Below are positions 54,304 to 64,000 of a stretch of DNA of 64,000 nt, one piece after another (positions within the stretch are counted from its first letter, which is position 1; every line of letters begins with the position of its first letter). The notes beneath the pieces are model-generated. The model was not told the origin of the DNA, did no database searches, and saw only the letters and a program-made list of their open reading frames with translations. Source of the DNA: Brevibacterium permense (GTDB lineage Bacteria > Actinomycetota > Actinomycetes > Actinomycetales > Brevibacteriaceae). The stretch lies in the NCBI RefSeq assembly GCF_013280495.1, contig NZ_JABSSX010000004.1, positions 186,001 through 250,000 of the forward strand, given 5' to 3'. Position numbers and translations under genes: made by a program.

Positions 54304-55905
54304 ATGCCCGCCGATTCCACGCTTCACCCGACCATGCCGACCGCCCCTCCTGACACCTCCGCCGAGGTGTCCGTCGGCACACGCATCGACCCTCGTCAGC
54401 ACACCGCACCCTATGCCGAGGCCCTGCGGTCCCTGGCCTCCGAGGACTGGCTGCGTCTGCATGTTCCCGCCCACCAGGGCAGTGCCGACCACGTCCCGGG
54501 ACTGGCCGAGATCGTCGGCGAGGCCGGCATGGGCATCGACTTCCCCATGCTCTTCAGCGGCATCGACCAGGAGAACTGGCGGATGATCAACCACGCTCGC
54601 ATCACCCCGATCGTGGCCGCGCAGCAGCTCGCCGCCGAGGCCTGGGGCGCGTCGCGGACCTGGTTCATCACCAACGGCGCATCCGGCGGCAACCACATCG
54701 CCACGACCGTCGTGCGCGGACTCGGCCGCGAGTTCGTCCTGCAGCGCAGCGTCCACTCCTCCGTCATCGACGGCGTCATCCACGCTGATCTGCGCCCGCA
54801 CTTCGTCCACGGCCGGGTCGACCCGGGACTCCGCTCCTCCCACGGAGTGACCCCCGCCGAAGTCGACTTCGCGCTGACCGAGCATCCGGACTCCGCGGCC
54901 GTCTATCTCGTCTCACCCAGCTACTTCGGCGCGGTGGCCGACATCGCCGCGATCGCCGAGGTGGCCCACTCCCACAATGTCCCGCTCATCATCGATGAGG
55001 CTTGGGGATCCCACTTCGGGATGCACCCTGACCTGCCGATCAACGCCGTGCGCCTGGGCGCGGATCTCGTCGTCTCGAGCACCCACAAGGGTGCTGGGTC
55101 CCTCGCGCAGTCCGCGATGGTCCATCTCGGTCACGGCCCCCAGGCGAAGCGCATCGAGATGCTCGTCGACCGGGTGGTGCAGTCCTACCAGTCGACCTCG
55201 AGCAGCGCGATCCTTCTGTCCTCGATCGACGAGGCCCGCCGTCATCTCGTCACCCACCCCGAGGCGATCGTAGCGGCCCTGGACACTGCGGAGGAGATCC
55301 GTGATCGGGTGCGAAGCGACTCGCGGTTCCGCGATGGCACTCCCGACATCCTCGGCGGTCATGATGCGATCGCGGCCGATCCGTTCAAGGTCGTCGTCGA
55401 CACCCGCGGGGCCGGGATCACGGGATCACAGGCGCAGTATCTGCTCATCCGGGATCACCGGATCTACTGCGAGCTCGCGACGCCCTCGGCCCTCGTCCTG
55501 CTCGTCGGCGCCACCTCGCCGGTCGACGTCGAGCGCTTCTGGACCGCCCTGCAGGCCCTGCCCCGTTCGGAGTCGGAACCCGAGCGGCCCATCGTTCTTC
55601 CCGGCAGCTGCGTGAAGCGCCTCGAGATCAGTGATGCTCACTTCGCCGAGGCCGCCACGGTTCCCTTCGCCGAGGCGATCGGTCGGATCTCCGCGGATTC
55701 CCTGGCCGCGTATCCGCCCGGTGTGCCCAATCTCCTGCCCGGCGAGGTGCTCAGTGCCGAGGTCGTCGACTTCCTCCGCACGACCGCCGCGGCACCGTCG
55801 GGGTATGTTCGCGGGGCCCAGGATTCGCGGATGGACACCTTCCGCGTCGTGGCCGAAGACTCACCGCCGGTGACTCGCGCATCGAACACTGTGGCTCCCG
55901 CATAG
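54304..55905 (+). CDS. Orn/Lys/Arg-type PLP decarboxylase family protein
   Basis: 533 residues from MPADSTLHPTMPTAPP; AEVSVGTRIDPRQHTAPYAEAL begins the conserved part. Fold-type I family features: LRLHVPAHQGSADHVPG, MINHARITPIVAAQQLAAEAWGASRTWFITNGASGGNHI, then IDEAWGSHFGMHPDLPINAVRLGADLVVSSTHKGAGSLAQSAMVHLG with the PLP lysine in STHKGAG. It is shorter than the inducible enterobacterial decarboxylases and lacks the N-terminal receiver-like wing, as does the Gram-positive CadA/SpeA group. The substrate (lysine, arginine or ornithine) is not readable. Regulated probably by the divergent LysR. Confidence 0.84.
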   Translation: MPADSTLHPTMPTAPPDTSAEVSVGTRIDPRQHTAPYAEALRSLASEDWLRLHVPAHQGSADHVPGLAEIVGEAGMGIDFPMLFSGIDQENWRMINHARITPIVAAQQLAAEAWGASRTWFITNGASGGNHIATTVVRGLGREFVLQRSVHSSVIDGVIHADLRPHFVHGRVDPGLRSSHGVTPAEVDFALTEHPDSAAVYLVSPSYFGAVADIAAIAEVAHSHNVPLIIDEAWGSHFGMHPDLPINAVRLGADLVVSSTHKGAGSLAQSAMVHLGHGPQAKRIEMLVDRVVQSYQSTSSSAILLSSIDEARRHLVTHPEAIVAALDTAEEIRDRVRSDSRFRDGTPDILGGHDAIAADPFKVVVDTRGAGITGSQAQYLLIRDHRIYCELATPSALVLLVGATSPVDVERFWTALQALPRSESEPERPIVLPGSCVKRLEISDAHFAEAATVPFAEAIGRISADSLAAYPPGVPNLLPGEVLSAEVVDFLRTTAAAPSGYVRGAQDSRMDTFRVVAEDSPPVTRASNTVAPA

Positions 55906-55960
55906 AGCGCTGCGACTCCCACATAGAGCGGAGTGTTCCGCCTCCGGTAGCGTGATGAGC

Positions 55961-56944
55961 ATGCCTGAGACTTCCGACTCGACGACCGCGTCCCTGCCGA
56001 TCACCGAACTGCGGGACCTCTGCGTCTCAGCGATCACCGCGTCCGGCGGGTCACCCGCGCTGGCGCAGTCCTTGGCGGAGGCGACCGTTGCCGCCGAGCG
56101 ACGGGGCAAGACCCAGGTCGGCACGGCGCACCTCTTCGACTACCTCGACGGCCTCGAGGCCGGCCGCATCAACGGCCACGCCCAGCCGCAAGTGACGAAC
56201 CGACTCCCGGCCGCGCACCATGTCGATGCCGACCGCGGCACCGCACAGTTCGCCTTCGACGCAGCGTTCGAGGACTTCGCCGCGTCTGCCGCGCGACTCG
56301 GCATCTCCATCCTCAACATCGCGAACGCCTTCACCGCCGGCGAGCTCGGCTACTTTACGACCCGGCTCGCCGAGCGGAGACTAGTGGCGTTGGCGGGTGC
56401 CAACTCGCCGGCGCTCATGTCGCTGTTCGGTTCACCGGGTTCGACGACCGGAACGAACCCCTTCTCCTTCGCCGTCCCCCACGCCGACGGCCCGCGCATG
56501 TTCGATCAGGCCGCCAGCGCGACCGCGTGGGTCAACGTCCGCGATGCCGCCGAACGAGGAGAGGCGATCCCCGAGGGGTGGGCCCAGGACCCGGACGGGG
56601 CAGCCACAGTCGACGCCGAGGCCGCCCTCGCCGGTTCCCTGCTGCCCTTCGGCGGGATCAAGGGCAGCAACGTCGCGCTCATGGTCGAACTCCTCGCCGT
56701 CCACGGCGGGGGTCGGTTCTCCCTCGACGCACCGGCCTTCGACTCAGAGCAGGAGAGTCCGGGCACCGGGCTGTTCGTCATCGCGATCGCAGCAGACGCC
56801 TTCGACCCCGACTACTCGGACCGGGTCGGCGAGCATCTCGAGCGTCTGCACACACAGTTCGGCATCGACTTCGGTCGCAAACGCAATCTCAAGACCATCG
56901 AGCTGCCCCGCGAACTCCACTCGGCTCTCCTTAGCCGCGCCTGA
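55961..56944 (+). CDS. Ldh-family (malate/lactate/ureidoglycolate dehydrogenase type) oxidoreductase
   Basis: 327 residues from MPETSDSTTASLPITELRDL. Family parts: ALAQSLAEATVAAERRGKTQVGTAHLFDYLDGLEAGRINGHAQPQV, LGYFTTRLAERRLVALAGANSPALM, FGSPGSTTGTNPFSFAVPHADGP, LLPFGGIKGSNVALMVELLAVHGGGRF. Such NAD(P)-dependent enzymes reduce 2-oxo acids or imines (delta-1-piperideine-2-carboxylate reductase is a member). TAGCGT (55948-55953) is seven bases upstream of the ATG. It follows the decarboxylase on the same strand, so amino-acid (lysine?) catabolism is a reasonable guess. Confidence 0.83.
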   Translation: MPETSDSTTASLPITELRDLCVSAITASGGSPALAQSLAEATVAAERRGKTQVGTAHLFDYLDGLEAGRINGHAQPQVTNRLPAAHHVDADRGTAQFAFDAAFEDFAASAARLGISILNIANAFTAGELGYFTTRLAERRLVALAGANSPALMSLFGSPGSTTGTNPFSFAVPHADGPRMFDQAASATAWVNVRDAAERGEAIPEGWAQDPDGAATVDAEAALAGSLLPFGGIKGSNVALMVELLAVHGGGRFSLDAPAFDSEQESPGTGLFVIAIAADAFDPDYSDRVGEHLERLHTQFGIDFGRKRNLKTIELPRELHSALLSRA

Positions 56945-57045
56945 GACGCCGACCGCTCGAGTCACCGTCAACCGCGCACCGCATAACTCGGTACAGCGAC
57001 GGCAACGTGAGCGGTCGATGGAGATGATGTCGAGGCGTGGACGCC

Positions 57046-57900
57046 TCACCGCAGAACGATCGTCCTCTTGCCCGAGAGGAACACACGCCCGTCACAGTGC
57101 CACTTCACGGCGTTGGACAGCGCCTTGCACTCGGCATCGCGGCCGGCGGCGACGAGGTCCTCGGGGGTGAAGGCATGGTCGACCTCGACGAGCTGCTGGG
57201 CGATGATCGGGCCCTCGTCGAGTTCGCTGTTGACGAAGTGCGCGGTCGCACCGACGGTCTTCACTCCGCGCTCCCACGCCTGGTGGTAGGGCTTCGCCCC
57301 CTTGAACGACGGCAGGAACGAGTGGTGGATGTTGATGGCCCGTCCGGTGAGTTCGCGGGCGAGGTCGTCGGAGAGGATCTGCATATAGCGGGCGAGCACG
57401 ACGAGGTCGACCTCGAAGCGGTCGACGAGTTCGAGCAGCTTCGCCTCGGCCTCGGGCTTCGTCTCCTTCGTCACGGGGATCCGGAAGAAGGGGATGTGGT
57501 GCCATTCGACGAGCTCACGGTGATCGGGATGATTCGACACGACCGCGGCGATCTCGATCGGCAGCTCGCCGACCCGGGCGCGGAAGAGCAGGTCGTTGAG
57601 GCAGTGCTCGAACTTCGAGACCATGATGAGCACCCGCCGCTTCTCTCCCTGCGGCCACAGCTGCCAGGTCGCGCCGAACTCCTCGCCGATCGCTTCGAAG
57701 TCGGCCCGCAGAGCCTCGACACCATTGCCGGGCTCGTCAGAGACGCTGAAGTCGATGCGCAGGAACAGCTGCTGGGTTGACTGGTCATCGAACTGTTTGA
57801 GTTCCTTGATGTCTCCGCCGTGGGTGAGCAGGGCACCGGTCACGGCGTGGGTGATTCCAGGGCGCTCGGCACATTCGAGAGTGAAGATGTAATCCTGCAT
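57046..57900 (-). CDS. purU: Formyltetrahydrofolate deformylase PurU
   Basis: 284 residues from MQDYIFTLECAERPGITHAVTG, AAGGA eight bases upstream. N-terminal ACT domain (to about residue 85), then the formyltransferase fold: VLIMVSKFEHCLNDLLFRARVGELPIEI, ARYMQILSDDLARELTGRAINIHHSFLPSFKGAKPYHQAWERGVKTVGATAHFVNSELDEGPII, containing the catalytic Asn, His and Asp. It hydrolyses 10-formyl-THF to formate and THF. Last gene of the sox-sda-purU operon, where it regenerates THF loaded by sarcosine oxidation. Confidence 0.92.
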   Translation of the reverse strand: MQDYIFTLECAERPGITHAVTGALLTHGGDIKELKQFDDQSTQQLFLRIDFSVSDEPGNGVEALRADFEAIGEEFGATWQLWPQGEKRRVLIMVSKFEHCLNDLLFRARVGELPIEIAAVVSNHPDHRELVEWHHIPFFRIPVTKETKPEAEAKLLELVDRFEVDLVVLARYMQILSDDLARELTGRAINIHHSFLPSFKGAKPYHQAWERGVKTVGATAHFVNSELDEGPIIAQQLVEVDHAFTPEDLVAAGRDAECKALSNAVKWHCDGRVFLSGKRTIVLR

Positions 57901-57966
57901 GTCCGTGTCCTTCTGTCCGTGGGGCAAGGTCGGGGTGGCGCGAGGCCTGTGCGGCCGAGGTGGTGC

Positions 57967-59460
57967 TCAGCATTCGACGACGTTGACGGCGAGTCCGCCC
58001 CGCGAAGTCTCGTTGTACTTCGATTTCATATCGGCTCCAGTCTGCCGCATGGTCTCGATCGCCTGGTCGAGACTCACCCGGTGGGAGCCGTCGCCGTGCA
58101 TGGCCAACCGGGCCGCATTGATCGCCTTCACCGAGGCGATGGCATTGCGTTCGATACACGGCACCTGCACGAGGCCGCCCACCGGATCGCAGGTCAGCCC
58201 GAGGTTGTGCTCGAGACCGATCTCCGCGGCGTTCTCGACCTGTTCGGGAGTTCCTCCGAGCACAGCGCACAGTCCTGCAGCAGCCATAGCGCAGGCCGAT
58301 CCGACCTCCCCCTGGCAGCCCACCTCGGCGCCGGAGATCGACGCATTGCGCTTGAAGAGAATCCCGATCGCCCCGGCCGTGAGCAGGAACGTCACGGCGG
58401 CATCGTCGGCAGCACTCGCACCGGGGGCGCCGGCTCCGTTGTCGGAGCTCGCATTCCCGCCAGCCGTTCGGTCGCCGGTGACGAACCGGTCCATGTAATG
58501 GAGCACTGCGGGGATGATGCCTGCCGCCCCGTTCGTCGGGGCGGTGACGATCCGCCCGCCCGAGGCGTTCTCCTCATTGACCGCCAGTGCATAGAGGTTG
58601 ACCCATTCGAGGGCGTCAAGCGATCCTGATGCCCGGTAGTCCGCAGCTTCGAGCTTCGCCTTCAGTTCCGGGGCCCGGCGGCGTACCTTGAGTCCCCCGG
58701 GCAGGGTCGTCTCGGTGCGGGTGCAGCCGTTGTGCACGCATTCGCGCATCACTGCCCAGATCGCGAGCAGCCTGGCTCGCAGGGTCTCATCAGTCTGGCG
58801 GGCGCGTTCGTTGACGGCCATGAGCTCGGCGATGCTCAGCCCGCGGATGCGGCACTGCTCGAGCAGCTCATCGGCCGTGGAGAACGGGACGACGTCCCCG
58901 TCTCGACCGGCCGCACCAGGACCGTCACCGCCGGATCCCGGCCCGTCCCCGGCTGCGTCGATCGCTTCGGCGGCGTCCTTCTCCGCGGCGAGTTCGTCGG
59001 CGGTGACGACGAATCCCCCGCCCACGGAGTAGTACTCGCGCTCGATGAGCTCACCGGCGGCCTCGGCGCTGATGCGCATCCCGTTGGGATGGCCGGGCAG
59101 GGATTCCCGCAGGTGCAGGGTGAGATCCGATTGGACGTCGAAGGGCACATCGGTTCGCCCGCCGAGGTGGAGCGACCCTGTCTCACGGATCTCCGCGAGC
59201 AGCGGGCCCACGGAATCCGGATCGAGCGTTTCGGGTTCCTTCCCGCTGAGTCCCGCGAGCACAGCGGAGTCCGAACCGTGCCCGATGCCAGTGGCACCGA
59301 GGGAGCCGAAGAGGCCGACCCGGACCGCATCGACACGCTCAAGCAGACCCGCCTCGGCGAGTTCGTCGACGAAGCGCACCGCCGCCCGCATCGGTCCCAC
59401 CGTGTGCGAGGACGAGGGTCCGATGCCGATCGAGAACAGATCGAGGATCCCGAGACTCAT
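57967..59460 (-). CDS. sdaA: L-serine ammonia-lyase, single-chain iron-sulfur type
   Basis: 497 residues. N-terminal beta-type domain [34 protein letters not shown], then the alpha-type domain with [28 protein letters not shown] and [21 protein letters not shown], whose cysteines hold the 4Fe-4S cluster. It converts serine to pyruvate and ammonia. A roughly 30-residue Gly/Asp/Ala-rich insert ([20 protein letters not shown]) interrupts the sequence before residue 190, and a smaller Gly/Ala insert lies near [23 protein letters not shown]. The ATG overlaps the soxG stop. Confidence 0.9.
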   Translation of the reverse strand: MSLGILDLFSIGIGPSSSHTVGPMRAAVRFVDELAEAGLLERVDAVRVGLFGSLGATGIGHGSDSAVLAGLSGKEPETLDPDSVGPLLAEIRETGSLHLGGRTDVPFDVQSDLTLHLRESLPGHPNGMRISAEAAGELIEREYYSVGGGFVVTADELAAEKDAAEAIDAAGDGPGSGGDGPGAAGRDGDVVPFSTADELLEQCRIRGLSIAELMAVNERARQTDETLRARLLAIWAVMRECVHNGCTRTETTLPGGLKVRRRAPELKAKLEAADYRASGSLDALEWVNLYALAVNEENASGGRIVTAPTNGAAGIIPAVLHYMDRFVTGDRTAGGNASSDNGAGAPGASAADDAAVTFLLTAGAIGILFKRNASISGAEVGCQGEVGSACAMAAAGLCAVLGGTPEQVENAAEIGLEHNLGLTCDPVGGLVQVPCIERNAIASVKAINAARLAMHGDGSHRVSLDQAIETMRQTGADMKSKYNETSRGGLAVNVVEC

Positions 59461-60188
59461 CAGCCGGCTCCCTCGGCTTCAGCTCCGGGCGTCTGCCCGT
59501 CGGTGAGGAACTCCGCCATTCCGTCGAGCAGCCAACGGACCGTGAAATCCGCGAAGCTCGCCCGCGGACAGATGCGGTAGGTGTCCTCACCACTGTGGTG
59601 GAGGATGACCGGCACGGGACCCAGCGCCGTGACGATCGCGGATCCGATGCCGAAAGCGCGAGGATGGAGATCGGCGCGGCAGCTCTTCTCGAGCACTTCG
59701 CGGGCCTTCTCCCCCGTCAGTTCGAGGATCGTCCGGTTGGCAGAGAGATCGACGGCCTGTCCGGGCAGTCCCTCGAGTCCCGCCTCGGCGACGATCGTCT
59801 CACCGGGCTCCTGGCAGCGGGAGACGTCGACGGCGAGGAACTCGTCGGGGCTCAGCCACAGCACGTGCTGGGCCTCCGGGTCACCGGTGACTTCACCGAC
59901 GCCGCGGGGCAGGTTGAGACCGAACGTGTCCTCGAGCGACTTCCATGATGCGGAATCCGGCTGTGCCCGCAGGCCGATCTGCACGGTGAAGGGCAGTTCG
60001 CGCAAGCCCACGCTGCGGCCGCCCGCCGCGCTCGCCTCGGACATCAGCCCGGCCAGGTGCGCGGCCGGAGAGACCCGCAGATCATCGAGTCCGCTCGACC
60101 CGGTGCCCGCGGTGCCGGTTTCTGCCGTGGCAGTCGCGGCGGACGGGGACTGTGCCGTCGAAGGTGTGGAATAGGTGGTGTCAGCCAT
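59460..60188 (-). CDS. soxG: Heterotetrameric sarcosine oxidase gamma subunit
   Basis: 242 residues from [15 protein letters not shown]. After a 35-residue Ser/Thr/Ala-rich leader the SoxG core follows: [115 protein letters not shown]. It overlaps soxA by 8 bp and sdaA by one base. Small GcvT-like subunit of the enzyme that turns sarcosine into glycine, hydrogen peroxide and 5,10-methylene-THF. Confidence 0.9.
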   Translation of the reverse strand: MADTTYSTPSTAQSPSAATATAETGTAGTGSSGLDDLRVSPAAHLAGLMSEASAAGGRSVGLRELPFTVQIGLRAQPDSASWKSLEDTFGLNLPRGVGEVTGDPEAQHVLWLSPDEFLAVDVSRCQEPGETIVAEAGLEGLPGQAVDLSANRTILELTGEKAREVLEKSCRADLHPRAFGIGSAIVTALGPVPVILHHSGEDTYRICPRASFADFTVRWLLDGMAEFLTDGQTPGAEAEGAG

Positions 60189-63108
60189 CGCGGCGGTTTC
60201 CTTCCGGATCGTAGAAGACGGGCGAGGTGATCTCGACGTCGACGAGGGTGTCGCCGAAGGGAGACTTGACGATCTCTCCTTCGCGGTTGCGGCCGTTCTC
60301 GACGAGTGCGAGTCCGAACGGCCGGTCGAGGCTCGGCGAGATATACGACGAGGTGACATGCCCGATCATCGGCACCGGTCCGTCCTCCGGCGTGACGGGG
60401 GTGCCCGCCGCAATGAGCTGGGCGCCCTCGGCCAGACGCGTCGTACCGTCGACCGGCAGGACTCCGACGAGGTGCTTGCGGTCCTCGCGGGCCGTGTCGA
60501 CCCGGGAGTAGGAGCGTTTGCCGATGAAGTCCTTGACCTTCGAGACGATCCACTCCATGCCCGCATCCTGCGGGGTCACGGTCCCATCGGTGTCCTGCCC
60601 GACGATGATGAAGCCCTTCTCGGCACGCAGCACGTGCATGACCTCGGTGCCGTAAGGGGTGATGTCGAACTCGGCACCCGCCTCGGCGACGGCCTCCCAC
60701 ACGGCGAGGCCGTAGAACGTGTCGACGTTGATCTCGAAGGCGAGCTCACCGGAGAACGAGATCCGGCAGATCCGGGCCGGAACCCCATTGGCCAGGGTCG
60801 TCTCGCGGAAGCCCATGAACTCGAAGGCGTCGTTCGACACATCGAGGTTCGGGGCGACCTTCGCGATGACGTCACGCGACCGGGGGCCGGCCACGGCGAC
60901 GGTCGACCACTGTTCGGTCACCGAGGTGAAGACGACGTCGAGGTCGGGCCATTCGGTCTGATGCCATTCCTCGAGCCATTCGAGGACGGTCGCAGCTCCG
61001 CCGGTGGTCGTCGTCATGTAGTAGCGGTCCTCGGCCACGCGCAGGGTCACCCCGTCGTCGAAGATCATGCCGTCGGGCTTGCACATCAGCCCGTAGCGAC
61101 CCTTACCAACCTTCAGCTTCTTGAAGCCGTTCGTGTAGATCTGGCCGAGGAATTCCCCGGCGTCGGCCCCGCGGATCTCGATCTTGCCGAGCGTCGAGGC
61201 GTCCTGGAAGCCGACGGATTCGCGCACGGCCTTGCCCTCGCGCAGCACCGCCGCCTCCATGTCCTCACCCGGCTTCGGGTAGTACCAGGGGCGCTTCCAC
61301 TGCCCGACGTCTTCGAACTCGGCACCGTGAGCGACGTGCCAGGGGTGGATCGAGGTGACCCGAGCCGGGTCGAAGAGTTCACCCTTGCGCCGTCCGGCCA
61401 GTGCCGCGAAGGGCACCGGGGCGAAGGGGGCGCGGAAGGTCGTGTGCCCGACCTGACCGAGGTCGTCGGCCTCCCCCAGCACCGAGGCGATCGCGCCGAT
61501 CGCGTTGACCGCTGAGGTCTTGCCCTGATCGTTCGCCGTCGAGATCGAGGTGTAGCGCTTGATGTGCTCGACCGAGCGCATGCCCGCACCCATCGCCCGC
61601 TGCACGTCGGCGACGGTCTGGTCACGCTGGAAGTCGATGAAGTGAGTGGTCAGAGCGTCATGATCGTCCTGCGCCGAGGTGACCAGCCACAATGGGCGCG
61701 CCGGGGCGTACGCCATCGGCGAGGCGGCGGGAACGGCGAGGGCGGCCGGGAAACCGGTGCGGTTCGCCGCCTGGCTGCCTGCCTCGGCGCCCTGCCGCAG
61801 TGCCGCCTCGAGGGAATAGTCCCCGGTGACGGCGCCGACGGTGAACTGGTCACGCACGGGCGTCGTCGGCACGAAGGCCGCGATGTCGACGTTCCAGTGG
61901 ATTGCGCCCTTGCGCTGACCGTGCAGGTGGATGACCGGCGAATGTCCGCCGGAGACCGCGAGCAGGTCGACGGCGATCTCCTCGCCCTGGCTCGCAGCGA
62001 CGGCGTCGTCATCGAGTTCGCCGACAGTGATCGCGCTGATGCGTCCGGCAGGACCTTCACCGGCGGTGCCGGTGACCGCTGAGCCGAGGATCAGCCGTGT
62101 GCCCGTGGCTGCGGTGACGGATTCGGCCACCGCCGAGGCGGTCGGGCGGGAGTCGATGACCGCAGGGACGGTGATGCCTGCCGAGTGGAGGTCGGTGACG
62201 AGATCATAAGCGGAGTCGTTCGTCGTCGCCACGGCCACGTTCTGCCCTGCGGCGACCCCGTAGCGGCCGAGGTAGGTGCGCACGGCCTCGGCGAGCATGA
62301 TGCCGGGGCGGTCGTTGTCGGCGAAGACGATCGGACGGTCGTGAGCGCCGGTGGCGAGCACGACCTGACCGGCGCGGATGTGCCAGACCTTCTGGCGCAC
62401 TCCGTGACCGCCGGCGGCGGCAACCGCGTCGGTGCGGTCTTCGAGGGCGACGAAGTAGTTCGAGTCGTAGCTGCCGAAGACCGTGGTGCTCGGGACATAG
62501 GTGAGTTCTTCGTGCTCGGCGAATCCGGCGACGGTGGACTCGACCCACTCCAGGGTGTCGACGCCGTCGATGGTCTCGGCCGTGGCCGGTCCCGCCGCCA
62601 CCAGCGAGCCGCCGGGCAGCGACTGGTCGTCGAGGAGCAGGGTACGGGCACCGGACTTGCCGGCCTCGCGTGCGGCGGCGAGTCCGGCGGGGCCGGCGCC
62701 GACGATGAGGACGTCGGTGTGCACATGCTTGTGCTCGTAGGTCAGTTCGTCCTGGCCAGGGTCGAGGATGCCGAGTCCGGCGAGGTAGTCGGCCTCGAGC
62801 CCTTCGGCGATGGCGACGCGGGTGGCGGGCAGCATCGACTCGGAGACGTCTCCGGGGAACCGGGAGTGCACGCGCACGAGCGCATTGGACTCCTCGACGC
62901 CGGCACCGAGGATGCCGCGGGCGCGTCCGAGGTAGGTCGAGTTGCCGCAGTCGATGCGGCCGGAGGCGATCAGCGCGCTGGCGATCGTGTCACCGGCGAA
63001 GCCCGAGTAGGTCGCTCCGTCGACGGTGAAGTCGATCGGGCGGGTGGTGTCGATGCCGGTGGCGGAGGGCAGACGAGAAGCGGAGTGCAGACGGGTGGTG
63101 TTCGTCAT
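60181..63108 (-). CDS. soxA: Heterotetrameric sarcosine oxidase alpha subunit
   Basis: 975 residues from [18 protein letters not shown]. Order: a ferredoxin-like N-terminus ([26 protein letters not shown]), an NAD-binding flavoprotein domain ([55 protein letters not shown]), a linker with [12 protein letters not shown], and a C-terminal GcvT-like folate-binding domain ([53 protein letters not shown]). The ATG overlaps the soxD stop (ATGA). Length matches known SoxA (about 965). Confidence 0.94.
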   Translation of the reverse strand: MTNTTRLHSASRLPSATGIDTTRPIDFTVDGATYSGFAGDTIASALIASGRIDCGNSTYLGRARGILGAGVEESNALVRVHSRFPGDVSESMLPATRVAIAEGLEADYLAGLGILDPGQDELTYEHKHVHTDVLIVGAGPAGLAAAREAGKSGARTLLLDDQSLPGGSLVAAGPATAETIDGVDTLEWVESTVAGFAEHEELTYVPSTTVFGSYDSNYFVALEDRTDAVAAAGGHGVRQKVWHIRAGQVVLATGAHDRPIVFADNDRPGIMLAEAVRTYLGRYGVAAGQNVAVATTNDSAYDLVTDLHSAGITVPAVIDSRPTASAVAESVTAATGTRLILGSAVTGTAGEGPAGRISAITVGELDDDAVAASQGEEIAVDLLAVSGGHSPVIHLHGQRKGAIHWNVDIAAFVPTTPVRDQFTVGAVTGDYSLEAALRQGAEAGSQAANRTGFPAALAVPAASPMAYAPARPLWLVTSAQDDHDALTTHFIDFQRDQTVADVQRAMGAGMRSVEHIKRYTSISTANDQGKTSAVNAIGAIASVLGEADDLGQVGHTTFRAPFAPVPFAALAGRRKGELFDPARVTSIHPWHVAHGAEFEDVGQWKRPWYYPKPGEDMEAAVLREGKAVRESVGFQDASTLGKIEIRGADAGEFLGQIYTNGFKKLKVGKGRYGLMCKPDGMIFDDGVTLRVAEDRYYMTTTTGGAATVLEWLEEWHQTEWPDLDVVFTSVTEQWSTVAVAGPRSRDVIAKVAPNLDVSNDAFEFMGFRETTLANGVPARICRISFSGELAFEINVDTFYGLAVWEAVAEAGAEFDITPYGTEVMHVLRAEKGFIIVGQDTDGTVTPQDAGMEWIVSKVKDFIGKRSYSRVDTAREDRKHLVGVLPVDGTTRLAEGAQLIAAGTPVTPEDGPVPMIGHVTSSYISPSLDRPFGLALVENGRNREGEIVKSPFGDTLVDVEITSPVFYDPEGNRRDG

Positions 63109-63395
63109 CGAACCTCTCCTTGTGTGTCGGGACGGGGCGAGCCGATCGGGTAGATCGCGGTGAAGTCGTAGGTGGCCGTGTCGCGGACGGCGTTGAACCA
63201 CTTCCGGCAGCCGGCGCTGTGGCTCCACATCTCGGCGAAGGCACCGCGGCTGTTCTCACGGTAGAAGAGGTACTCGGCCCATTCCCTGTCGGTCAGGGCG
63301 TACGGGTCTTCGGGGTAGGCAACGTGGGCCTGTCCGCCGTAGTGGAATTCGGTTTCGTCGCGTGGCCCGCAGTTCGGGCAGTGGATGAGCAGCAT
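63105..63395 (-). CDS. soxD: Heterotetrameric sarcosine oxidase delta subunit
   Basis: 96 residues, [21 protein letters not shown] with the zinc-binding CPNC/CGPR start, and [47 protein letters not shown], all characteristic of SoxD (two Cys, one His and a later Cys bind zinc). It lies 22 bp after soxB and overlaps soxA. Confidence 0.94.
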   Translation of the reverse strand: MLLIHCPNCGPRDETEFHYGGQAHVAYPEDPYALTDREWAEYLFYRENSRGAFAEMWSHSAGCRKWFNAVRDTATYDFTAIYPIGSPRPDTQGEVR

Positions 63396-63417
63396 GTCGG
63401 TGTCTCTTTCCTTCCGC

Positions 63418-64000
63418 TCAGTGGGCCACGGCTGCGGCGCCGTGTTCGTCGATGAGGTGACCGGTTTCGAAGCGGTCGAGGGCGAATGGGGCGTTGAGCG
63501 GGTGAGGTTCGTCGTTCGCGATGGTGTGGGCGTAGGTGAAGCCCGCCGCCGGGGTGCCCTTGAAGCCGCCGGTGCCCCAGCCGCAGTTGGCGTAGAGTCC
63601 TTGGACTTCCGTCTTCGACACGATCGGTGAGGCGTCGAGGGTGACGTCGACGTTGCCGCCCCAGGTGCGCAGCACATGGGCGCGGGCGAAGATCGGGAAC
63701 AGCTCGACCGCGGCGGCCAGCTGCTCCTCGATGACGTGGAAGCCGCCTCGTTGACCGTATCCGTTGTAGGAGTCGACGCCGGCGCCCATGACGAGTTCGC
63801 CTTTGTGCGCTTGGGAAACATAGACGTGGACGTGGTTGGACATGACCACGGTCGGGTGCACGGGTTCGAAGAGTTCGGAGACCAGGGCCTGCAGCGGGTG
63901 GGTCTGGATCGGCAGGCGGATCCCGGCCATGTCGGCGAGCACCGAGGAGTCGCCGGCCACGGCCAGGGCGACCTTCTCGGTGGCGATCGGTCCGCGGTTC
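63418..64000 (-). CDS. soxB: Heterotetrameric sarcosine oxidase beta subunit (N-terminus outside window)
   Basis: The last 193 or so residues of SoxB. The visible part begins [26 protein letters not shown] and includes [89 protein letters not shown], the FAD-oxidase C-terminal half that holds FMN/FAD contacts and active-site residues. It starts the soxBDAG-sdaA-purU unit as seen here; a glyA gene is often upstream in related operons. Confidence 0.93.
   Translation of the reverse strand, partial: NRGPIATEKVALAVAGDSSVLADMAGIRLPIQTHPLQALVSELFEPVHPTVVMSNHVHVYVSQAHKGELVMGAGVDSYNGYGQRGGFHVIEEQLAAAVELFPIFARAHVLRTWGGNVDVTLDASPIVSKTEVQGLYANCGWGTGGFKGTPAAGFTYAHTIANDEPHPLNAPFALDRFETGHLIDEHGAAAVAH

Overview
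The window is high-GC (roughly 65%) actinobacterial chromosome. The codon style, complete phenylacetate locus, glycine-betaine/sarcosine genes and soxBDAG-sdaA-purU order fit a Brevibacterium-like soil or dairy actinobacterium; the genus is an inference. I see no rRNA, tRNA, CRISPR array, transposase, integrase or phage gene. Nearly everything is metabolism, transport and local regulators.

Layout. 0-8.2 kb (minus): a tripartite tricarboxylate transporter (tctCBA), two class III CoA-transferases, an HMG-CoA-lyase-type enzyme and a FAH-family enzyme, which together look like uptake, CoA activation and cleavage of a branched dicarboxylic acid. 8.3-10.7 kb: amino-acid permease plus universal stress protein. 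11.0-16.9 kb: ArsR/SRPBCC pair, small membrane ORF, GntR regulator with gamma-glutamyltransferase, a DUF1275 protein and an alcohol dehydrogenase. 17.1-18.7 kb: a 5'-truncated MFS transporter beside a dead TetR gene. 18.7-25.4 kb: glycine-betaine monooxygenase (gbcA, gbcB), a dimethylglycine-dehydrogenase-like flavoprotein and a divergent LysR. 25.5-33.1 kb: M20 amidohydrolase, DHFR-family reductase, VOC protein, SurA-N lipoprotein, a frameshifted OFA-type MFS with its small partner, an HtrA-like protease and a VTT membrane protein. 33.1-49.8 kb: a full phenylacetate pathway (paaABCDE, J, F, H, G-like, I, K, Z, a TetR regulator) and a probable transporter, tied together by a shared operator-like palindrome. 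50-57 kb: PLP ammonia-lyase, ABC ATPase, IclR, LysR with a divergent PLP decarboxylase, and an Ldh-family oxidoreductase. 57-64 kb (minus): soxB(partial)-D-A-G, sdaA and purU.

How the genes connect. GbcAB would demethylate betaine to dimethylglycine, the 18.7-kb flavoprotein dimethylglycine to sarcosine, SoxBDAG sarcosine to glycine plus a one-carbon unit, SdaA serine to pyruvate, and PurU would recycle folate. The pathway is thus split between two loci 36 kb apart. The paa genes would take phenylacetate (imported by the 48.5-kb MFS?) through PaaK, PaaABCDE, PaaG/PaaZ and PaaF/H/J to acetyl-CoA and succinyl-CoA.

The least explained signals are not genes: (i) a 10-mer, GCCGAGGCGG or its complement, seen at least 35 times, in intergenic DNA, at gene ends and inside low-complexity linkers; (ii) two families of long palindromic hairpins whose arms change together between copies; (iii) a paa operator motif at four promoters; (iv) several dead gene fragments (two TetR genes, a DHFR-family gene, a lipid-kinase gene) in junctions that look empty.
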